This document shows, piece after piece, positions 45,134-51,145 of a stretch of 51,145 nt of DNA. The translations under genes and the position numbers were made by a program. The notes under the pieces are model-generated. The model had not been told where the DNA came from. It saw only the letters and a list, made by a program, of their open reading frames with translations, and did no database searches. The number at the start of each line of letters is the position of its first letter. Within the stretch, counting starts at the first letter, position 1. This stretch comes from Caldisalinibacter kiritimatiensis (GTDB taxonomy: Bacteria > Bacillota > Clostridia > Tissierellales > Caldisalinibacteraceae), in NCBI RefSeq assembly GCF_000387765.1, contig NZ_ARZA01000065.1, positions 1 through 51,145 of the forward strand, given 5' to 3'.

Positions 45134-46654
45134 TTATGAAGCTCTATATATATTCATTTTTTTACCAAATAACTTTTTAAAATCTTTCTCAAATTTCATA
45201 ACTGATACTATTTCTAACTCTGGGTCATATGTTGAATTAAGCTTTATATTAACTGCTTTTTTATCTATACTACAATCTATATTTTTTATATTTCCATATT
45301 CACTTCTATCAAGCTTTTCTGCCATCTTAATAAAAATACTCAGTTTTTTTATTAGATTATAATCTTCTTTATCTATAAGCATCTTATAATTTCTCCAGCT
45401 TTCTTTAAAGGATTTATCTCTATGCATCGCTACTAAATAAGCACATATTACTAATTCTCTATTTTCAAGTCCATAAGGCCTTGAGTTTAATGTTAAATAA
45501 AATCCATGCTTATGATGATTATAATAATCTACAAACATTCCTATGTCATGTAGAAGTGCACCTACTGCCAATAATTTTCTTTCATTTTCTCCTAATGCAT
45601 GTAATTCTTTTGTTTGGTCAAATAACGATAATGCAAGTTTTTGAACATGATAACTGTGTTTTAAATTAGTATCATATCTTTTTAATATGTTTTCTACACT
45701 GTTTATTAAAACATCATCTACTATTTTATATTCTCTGTCTTTTAAATAGTTTTCAAAGAATATTCCTTCCCTTAATCCATTACCACTTATTATTAAATTT
45801 TCGCTTTCTAGATACTCTATTAAACATTTTACGGGAGCAATACCTCCAGCTATAATATCTGCTCTATCTTTGCTTACACCAGGTATTTTTTTTCTATCCT
45901 TTAATTTAGTGCTAGTAACTTTTTTGTATACTTCAGATACTTCTTCAATGTTCATTTTATAATTATGTAGACTCACAAGAGGAAATTTAATTTTTTTCTT
46001 GTCTACCTTGGCAATTGTTCTAATAGTACCTCCAACTCCAATTATAGGTAAGCCCTTAGCCTTTTTTAACCATTTAATATTATTAAACTCCTCTAATATA
46101 TAGTTCTCTAAATTCTTAATCATATCTTTAGTAATAATATCTTTATCTAAGAAATCCTCTGTTAATATAACTGCTCCAAAGGGTAAGCTAATAACCTCTT
46201 TTATCAATCTATTTTCTATCCACGCAATTTCTGTACTAGCTCCGCCAACATCAATCATGATACAGTCTTGAATATCAATGGTGTTTATTACCCCTAAATA
46301 ATCATAATATGCTTCTTTTTCTCCAGAAATCACTCTAAATTCAAGTCCTGTCTCTTTCTTAACTGTTTTAAGAAATTCGTACCTATTTTTTGCCCTACGT
46401 ACAGCAGCTGTAGTTATGCAATGAACTTCATCTACGCTGTGTGACTGAATCAACTTTTTGAATAATTTTAATGTGTGTATAGTTCTATTAATTGGCTCTG
46501 ATTTTAAAGTAAGCTCTTTGCCCATTCCTTCACTTAATCTCACCATTTCCTTTGCTTGGTCCAACATAATATATGAACCATCATTATTTATCCTCATAAT
46601 AATAACTCGTATAGAATTTGAACCTAAGTCAATTATAGCTAATTTCCTACACAT
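45134..46654 (-). CDS. ppx: Ppx/GppA phosphatase with HD domain (copy 1)
   Basis: 506 residues. The ASKHA-type phosphatase region has IDLGSNSIRVIIMRI, RVISGEKEAYYDY with the catalytic Glu, and DVGGASTEIAWI; about residue 310 on is an HD-type domain with LLHDIGMFVDYYNHHKHG. Members hydrolyse polyphosphate from the ends or the 5'-phosphate of pppGpp. The ATG follows AAAGGAAAA. It lies 20 bases downstream of ppk. A second, diverged copy flanks ppk on the other side, so one may act on polyphosphate and the other on pppGpp. Confidence 0.92.
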   Translation of the reverse strand: MCRKLAIIDLGSNSIRVIIMRINNDGSYIMLDQAKEMVRLSEGMGKELTLKSEPINRTIHTLKLFKKLIQSHSVDEVHCITTAAVRRAKNRYEFLKTVKKETGLEFRVISGEKEAYYDYLGVINTIDIQDCIMIDVGGASTEIAWIENRLIKEVISLPFGAVILTEDFLDKDIITKDMIKNLENYILEEFNNIKWLKKAKGLPIIGVGGTIRTIAKVDKKKIKFPLVSLHNYKMNIEEVSEVYKKVTSTKLKDRKKIPGVSKDRADIIAGGIAPVKCLIEYLESENLIISGNGLREGIFFENYLKDREYKIVDDVLINSVENILKRYDTNLKHSYHVQKLALSLFDQTKELHALGENERKLLAVGALLHDIGMFVDYYNHHKHGFYLTLNSRPYGLENRELVICAYLVAMHRDKSFKESWRNYKMLIDKEDYNLIKKLSIFIKMAEKLDRSEYGNIKNIDCSIDKKAVNIKLNSTYDPELEIVSVMKFEKDFKKLFGKKMNIYRAS

Positions 46655-46674
46655 ATAATTTTCCTTTCTAGATA

Positions 46675-48792
46675 TTATTTTTTTATTGGTTTAAAAATAA
46701 AGTCCATTTTATCTTCATTATAATTTTCTACTTCTTGCATTGCAAGTTTACAGAAAAATTCTTGTGAATTCAAATTAAACTTGCCCATTTTATCCGCTCT
46801 TATATAATATCCATCGGATTGAAGTATTCTAGCCTTCGATGTATCATTTAACATTATTTTTAATGACGATATAATTGTTCTTTTTACATTTAAGTCTTCA
46901 ATTGGAAATAAGAGTTCAACTCTTCTATTAAGATTTCTTGGCATCCAATCTGCACTAGATAAAAACAATTCTTCTCTTCCATCATTATAAAAATAATATA
47001 TTCTACTATGCTCTAAAAATCTGCCTACTATACTTCTTACTGTTATATTTTCACTAACCCCTGGAATTCCAGGTCTTAAACAACATATTCCCCTTACTAT
47101 AAGCTCTATTTCTACACCTGCAGATGACGCCTTATATAATGCCTTGATTATCCCTGGGTCAACTAAAGCATTCATTTTAGCTATAATTTTTGCTTTCTTT
47201 CCACTTCTAGCATTCTCAATTTCGTTATTTATAAGGTCTATAAACTTTTCTCTAAGATTTAACGGTGCTACATTTAACTTGTACAGTTCAGGTGGTTCAG
47301 AATACCCAGATAACATATTAAATACAACAGAAGCATCAGACCCAAAATATTCATTACATGTAAATAGTCCCATATCTGTATATAACTTCGCAGTAATATC
47401 ATTGTAGTTACCTGTACCTAGATGAACATATCTTTTTATCTTGTGTCCTTCTTTCCTTACTACTAAAGTTATCTTACTATGAGTCTTTAAACCTAACAAT
47501 CCATATATTACATGACATCCAGCTTTTTCAAGGCGTTTAGCCCAAATTATATTATTTTCTTCATCGAATCTAGCTTTAATCTCTACTAAAACTGTGACCT
47601 GTTTTCCTTTGTCTGCAGCTTCAGCTAAAGCCTTAACTATTGGTGAGTCTCCACTGACCCTGTATAAAGTTTGTTTAATAGCTAATACATTCGGGTCTTT
47701 TGCTGCTTTTTGAACGAAATTTACTACTGGGTCAAAACTTTCATAAGGATGATGAAGAAATATATCCTTCTTAGATATAGCTTCAAATATATGTTCTTCA
47801 CCTAATAAATCTTTTGGTATCTGCGGAGTATATTTGTTGAATTTCAAATGTCTGTACCCATCATCAGATATTAATTTAAAAATAAAAGTTAAATCTATAG
47901 GGCCATTTATTTTATATATTTCACCCTTATGTATTTCTAAAGAGTTCTGTAATATGTTTACTAGTCTTTCGTCCATATCAGCAGATACTTCTAATCTTAT
48001 GGCCTCTCCCCATCTTCTTCTTTTTAATGACTTCTCAATCTCTATTAAAAGGTCCTCTGCTTCTTCTTCATGTATTGTCAAGTCCGCATTTCTAGTAATC
48101 CTATATGGATAAGAACATATTATTTCTTTTCCTAGAAAGAGTCTTTCAATATACATATCTATTACTTCTTCTAAAAAAATGTAATTCTTATGTCCATTTT
48201 CTATAGTAGGTACTTCTACTATTCTAGGTAGCACTGATGGAACTTGAACCGTTGCAAAAACCAAGTCGTTATCTTCATTCTCACCTTTCAATAACACACC
48301 TATGTTTAATGTCTTATTTAAAATTAAAGGAAACGGTCTACTAGGGTCTACAGCCATTGGCGTAAGTACAGGATAAACTATATTAGTAAAATAATTTTCT
48401 AAGTACTCTTTATCTTTTTCAGATAAATCATTTGTATACACAAAGTTAATACCATTATTTTTTAGCTCTGGTATTAAATTTTCATTTAAAATACAATACT
48501 GGTCTTCTACCATTTTATGTACTCTTTGTGATATTCTTTTTAATTGCATTTTAGGTGTAAGTCCTGCTGGGTCTTTTTTATCATATTCTGCAGTAACCTG
48601 GTCTTTTAAAGAAGCCACTCTTACCATAAAAAATTCATCAAGGTTTGAACTTGTTATTGCAATAAACTTTAATTTTTCAAATAAAGGGTTATTTTCATCT
48701 ATAGCTTCCTCAAGTACCCTATCATTAAACTCTAACCAACTCAATTCTCTATTAAAGAAGTACTTAGCATCATCAAAGTTTACATTATTCAT
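46675..48792 (-). CDS. ppk1: Polyphosphate kinase 1
   Basis: 705 residues, full length. Reversibly polymerises the gamma-phosphate of ATP into polyphosphate. The N-terminal FFNRELSWLEFNDRVLEEA, the middle HHPYESFDPVVNFVQKAA, then IKQTLYRVSGDSPIVKAL, GLLGLKTHSKITLV with the phosphorylated His, and FLEHSRIYYF with the second His are all present. The ATG is one base past the stop of the upstream ppx copy, so the two are translationally coupled. Confidence 0.97.
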   Translation of the reverse strand: MNNVNFDDAKYFFNRELSWLEFNDRVLEEAIDENNPLFEKLKFIAITSSNLDEFFMVRVASLKDQVTAEYDKKDPAGLTPKMQLKRISQRVHKMVEDQYCILNENLIPELKNNGINFVYTNDLSEKDKEYLENYFTNIVYPVLTPMAVDPSRPFPLILNKTLNIGVLLKGENEDNDLVFATVQVPSVLPRIVEVPTIENGHKNYIFLEEVIDMYIERLFLGKEIICSYPYRITRNADLTIHEEEAEDLLIEIEKSLKRRRWGEAIRLEVSADMDERLVNILQNSLEIHKGEIYKINGPIDLTFIFKLISDDGYRHLKFNKYTPQIPKDLLGEEHIFEAISKKDIFLHHPYESFDPVVNFVQKAAKDPNVLAIKQTLYRVSGDSPIVKALAEAADKGKQVTVLVEIKARFDEENNIIWAKRLEKAGCHVIYGLLGLKTHSKITLVVRKEGHKIKRYVHLGTGNYNDITAKLYTDMGLFTCNEYFGSDASVVFNMLSGYSEPPELYKLNVAPLNLREKFIDLINNEIENARSGKKAKIIAKMNALVDPGIIKALYKASSAGVEIELIVRGICCLRPGIPGVSENITVRSIVGRFLEHSRIYYFYNDGREELFLSSADWMPRNLNRRVELLFPIEDLNVKRTIISSLKIMLNDTSKARILQSDGYYIRADKMGKFNLNSQEFFCKLAMQEVENYNEDKMDFIFKPIKK

Positions 48793-48793
48793 C

Positions 48794-50350
48794 CTACATC
48801 ACCCTATCTATCTTTAGTATTGGTACAACTCCAAATACCTCTTTGAAGAGGTCACTATTAGCTTCAAAAGTCCATATTTCAAGCAGTACGTCCTCTTTTG
48901 TTCTAGCAGTTATAACGACTATTTTTTCATCAGTATTAACATCAATATCCCATATCTTTTGTTTATGACTCATATCTAATGAATTTGCTAGCTTTAACAT
49001 AGCAGATAATTTTGATATTATAAGTTTATCTTTTTCTGATAATTTATCATAATTCCTATCTTTAAATTTAGGTAATTTTTCTCCATGATATCTAGCTACA
49101 TTAGCTATTATCTCCATCTGTCTATCTGACATTCCAATTAAATCAGAAGCTAAAATAATGTCATATGAATTATCATAGTGGTCAACTAAATTAACATATT
49201 TACCTATATCGTGAAGTATAGCTGCTAATTGTAGCATAAATCTCTCTTTTTCTCCTAATCCATGTATATCTTTTAATCTATCAAATATTATCATTGACTT
49301 ATCCATAACATCCATCACGTGTTTCATATCACTCTTATATCGCTTTGCCAAGTATATAGCCGATGATATTATATCTTCACGGAATTTTTTGTCCCTATTA
49401 GTATTATATTTTTTATCTACAAAGTCTGAAATCAACCCATCCCTTAGTGAGACCAAAGGTACATATATTCCCTTTGCATCTGTCATATCAATAAACTTTT
49501 TAAATAAAATCAAAGATGGTATCAATATTTCAATTCGATTTTCTGGAACATCATATTCTTTTATTATGTGGTGATATGGCTTATACATTAGTTCATTGTA
49601 AACCTCTATGAATTTATTTCTATCTATATATTTTGATTTTTCTTTATCCTTTGTTTCATTGCATATTCTACTAATTATTGAAATCTCCCCACCTACTGCA
49701 ATAAAGTTTTTAATAGACTTTTGAGTACTAAATATCTTCAATGTATCTAAATTACTTTCAATATACTCTTCTAATATTTTAGAAAAATGTAAAGTACGTC
49801 TTTCTAGGCTAGCTAATATCTCTCTTATCCTTAAAGCCCCTAATTTAATACTTTGGCTAAATTGTAATTTCCCCTTATTATAGGAAGTCATTTCTGTATT
49901 TCCCGAACCCACATCAACTATTAAAGTCCTCTCATTTCTAAATCTCTTATAATCCTTTAAATTATCTCTTATAGACTTATAGGTAAGATATTTTTCTTCT
50001 GAATTTGTAATTACCTCTATATGTAGTCCTGTTTTCAATTTTATTTGGTCTACTACATAATCTTTATTTGTAGCTTCACGTACAGCACTTGTAGCAACAG
50101 CTCTATACTGCTTAATTCTATAATCATTTAGTACCTGTTTATACCCCTTTAAAATTTCACATATTTCATCAACTGTTTTAAAACTAATTTTACCTGTGGT
50201 AAATGTATCTTTTCCCAAAGAAGCAGTTCTTCTAAGGTTATCTAATGTTCTTATTTCCCCATTTTCATTAATTTCAGCTATCTTCATTTTTATAGAATGT
50301 GAACCTATATCAATACCAGCAATTAACTCACTATTTAAATCTTTACTCAT
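48794..50350 (-). CDS. ppx: Ppx/GppA phosphatase with HD domain (copy 2)
   Basis: 518 residues. IAGIDIGSHSIKMKIAEI, ATSAVREATNKDYVVDQI, then VITNSEEKYLTYKSI and LIVDVGSGNTEMTSY form the phosphatase core; LHDIGKYVNLVDHYD is the HD-type motif. It differs clearly from copy 1: the Ser-Gly-Glu loop is Asn-Ser-Glu here and the first loop is GSHS rather than GSNS. Start ATG 50350 follows GAGAGGAG; the frame extends seven codons upstream without support. First gene of the ppx-ppk-ppx operon. Confidence 0.9.
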   Translation of the reverse strand: MSKDLNSELIAGIDIGSHSIKMKIAEINENGEIRTLDNLRRTASLGKDTFTTGKISFKTVDEICEILKGYKQVLNDYRIKQYRAVATSAVREATNKDYVVDQIKLKTGLHIEVITNSEEKYLTYKSIRDNLKDYKRFRNERTLIVDVGSGNTEMTSYNKGKLQFSQSIKLGALRIREILASLERRTLHFSKILEEYIESNLDTLKIFSTQKSIKNFIAVGGEISIISRICNETKDKEKSKYIDRNKFIEVYNELMYKPYHHIIKEYDVPENRIEILIPSLILFKKFIDMTDAKGIYVPLVSLRDGLISDFVDKKYNTNRDKKFREDIISSAIYLAKRYKSDMKHVMDVMDKSMIIFDRLKDIHGLGEKERFMLQLAAILHDIGKYVNLVDHYDNSYDIILASDLIGMSDRQMEIIANVARYHGEKLPKFKDRNYDKLSEKDKLIISKLSAMLKLANSLDMSHKQKIWDIDVNTDEKIVVITARTKEDVLLEIWTFEANSDLFKEVFGVVPILKIDRVM

Positions 50351-50515
50351 AAAATCTCCTCTCTTATTCACTACATACTATAATAATAACGTTCTTTATA
50401 AAAAAATAATCTAAAAGTTACAATGTTATTATACTCCAAACTATTATTACTATATGTTATATTGATGTTAAAAGGTGTTACTTTAATTTGGTTATTATAA
50501 TTCCCTATATGTTGT

Positions 50516-50554
50516 AAAAAAAGAACAACCCTAATTTATATTAAAGTTGTTCTT
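50516..50554 (-). terminator. Terminator overlapping the rnhA stop
   Basis: On the minus strand AAGAACAAC pairs with GTTGTTCTT and is followed by a run of T residues. The rnhA stop codon lies in the loop. Confidence 0.85.
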
Positions 50555-51005
50555 CATGTAAGCTGTCCATTCCTTTATTAGCTAGCGCATCAGCTAACTC
50601 GTTTAATTCGATACCTGCATGTCCCTTTACTTTAAAAAACTTTATATTTTTAAAGCTTTCTACTAATTCAAGTAACTCTTGCCACATGTCCTTATTTTCT
50701 ACTGGGTCCTTTTTAGAATTTTTCCATCCATTTTTCCTCCACTTTTCATACCATTTTTGGTTTATACAATTACAAAGATAAGCAGAATCTGTATATACTT
50801 CTACAGGTATATCCTTGCGTTTAAGAGCTTTAAGTGCTTCGATACATGCCTTTAATTCCATTCTGTTGTTAGTTGTATTGAACTCTCCACCATAAATTTC
50901 TTTCCTATAATCTTTATATATTAATACAGCACCGTATCCACCTTTATTCTCATTATTTTGATTACCTGAACAGGCTCCATCTGTATATATTATGATTTTA
51001 TCCAT
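50541..51005 (-). CDS. rnhA: Ribonuclease HI
   Basis: 154 residues, normal length. It cleaves RNA in RNA-DNA hybrids. The metal-binding carboxylates are Asp9 (IYTDGACSGN), Glu50 (NNRMELKAC), Asp73 (VYTDSAYL) and Asp139 (NELADALANK), with catalytic-loop His129 in VKGHAG. The basic handle region KWYEKWRKNGWKNSKKDP is present, as in enzymes able to act alone. The ATG at 51005 is preceded by AAAGAAGAAAAGGGG. Monocistronic, with its own terminator. Confidence 0.96.
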   Translation of the reverse strand: MDKIIIYTDGACSGNQNNENKGGYGAVLIYKDYRKEIYGGEFNTTNNRMELKACIEALKALKRKDIPVEVYTDSAYLCNCINQKWYEKWRKNGWKNSKKDPVENKDMWQELLELVESFKNIKFFKVKGHAGIELNELADALANKGMDSLHEEQL

Positions 51006-51145
51006 TATACTACCCCTTTTCTTCTTTATGATGTACTCATGTTATTTTACCACTTTATAGTAATTATGTCCATTTTGTTTGTTTAAAGGTTACTGTCAAG
51101 TAATAGTTGGCAATTTTTCTTTTTCAAAATTAATCATCCAATAAT
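51006..51145. other. Right-edge non-coding sequence
   Basis: About 140 bases upstream of rnhA with no gene that I can support. It should hold the rnhA promoter, but no clear -35/-10 pair is visible. Confidence 0.4.

Noticed and set aside
1-51145. CRISPR array, tRNA or rRNA genes, insertion sequences, prophage
   Set aside because: No regularly spaced repeats, cloverleaf sequences, rRNA-like conserved stretches, transposase or phage structural genes are apparent in the window.

Overview
The window is AT-rich DNA from a low-GC, Gram-positive, anaerobic bacterium of the Clostridia/Tissierellia type. The grounds are a complete V/A-type ATPase operon, paired ferredoxin-MinD ATPases with NifX-like proteins, a Fur-family regulator, a T-box leader, arginine deiminase, AAGGAGG-type ribosome binding sites and several TTG/GTG starts. 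It looks like ordinary chromosome: I see no insertion sequence, prophage, CRISPR array, rRNA or tRNA. Most genes lie on the minus strand, so that strand is probably the leading strand here.

Layout. 1-2.7 kb: a truncated DUF421 membrane protein, a hemolysin III-type protein and ychF. 2.7-5.4 kb: a polar amino acid ABC transporter (ATPase, permease, binding lipoprotein) behind a T-box leader whose specifier reads best as CGC (arginine). 5.8-8.1 kb: a chemoreceptor with a basic N-terminal extension. 8.1-9.4 kb: deoC and pduL. 9.6-13.1 kb: aroC-aroB-aroA. 13.2-17.3 kb: MTH1187 protein, flavodoxin-like reductase, ECF S component, and three membrane proteins (degenerate Mrr-like, TIGR01906, DedA). 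17.5-21.3 kb: a 58-aa protein, a D-threonine aldolase-like enzyme, arcA, a flavin reductase and a 59-aa membrane peptide. 21.4-23.9 kb: NERD protein, APH-like kinase, Fur-family regulator. 24-26.5 kb: NifX/MinD/MinD/NifX-like Fe-S cluster with its own promoter. 26.6-31.3 kb: DUF2284, a truncated YceG-like protein, a Gate-domain transporter-like protein, a triple-BON protein, DUF3006 and a ComEC-like lipoprotein hydrolase. 31.5-34.1 kb: a large fusion of a class III aminotransferase and an acyl-ACP reductase-like domain. 34.2-42.8 kb: nine V-ATPase genes. 43-45 kb: DUF5685, DnaJ-like and membrane protein trio. 45.1-50.4 kb: ppx-ppk-ppx polyphosphate operon. 50.5-51 kb: RNase HI.

How genes work together. 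The T-box-controlled transporter and arginine deiminase suggest regulated arginine uptake and use. DeoC yields acetaldehyde plus glyceraldehyde-3-phosphate, and PduL interconverts acetyl-CoA and acetyl phosphate. The aro genes supply chorismate. The V-ATPase couples ATP to ion movement, and the polyphosphate operon both makes and degrades polyphosphate.

The strongest leads for new biology are the aminotransferase-acyl reductase fusion (predicted acyl thioester to aldehyde to amine) and the DUF5685-DnaJ-membrane trio, where DUF5685 shows two Asp-rich motifs like those of head-to-head isoprenoid synthases. Function calls come from motif recognition by eye; no database search was run.
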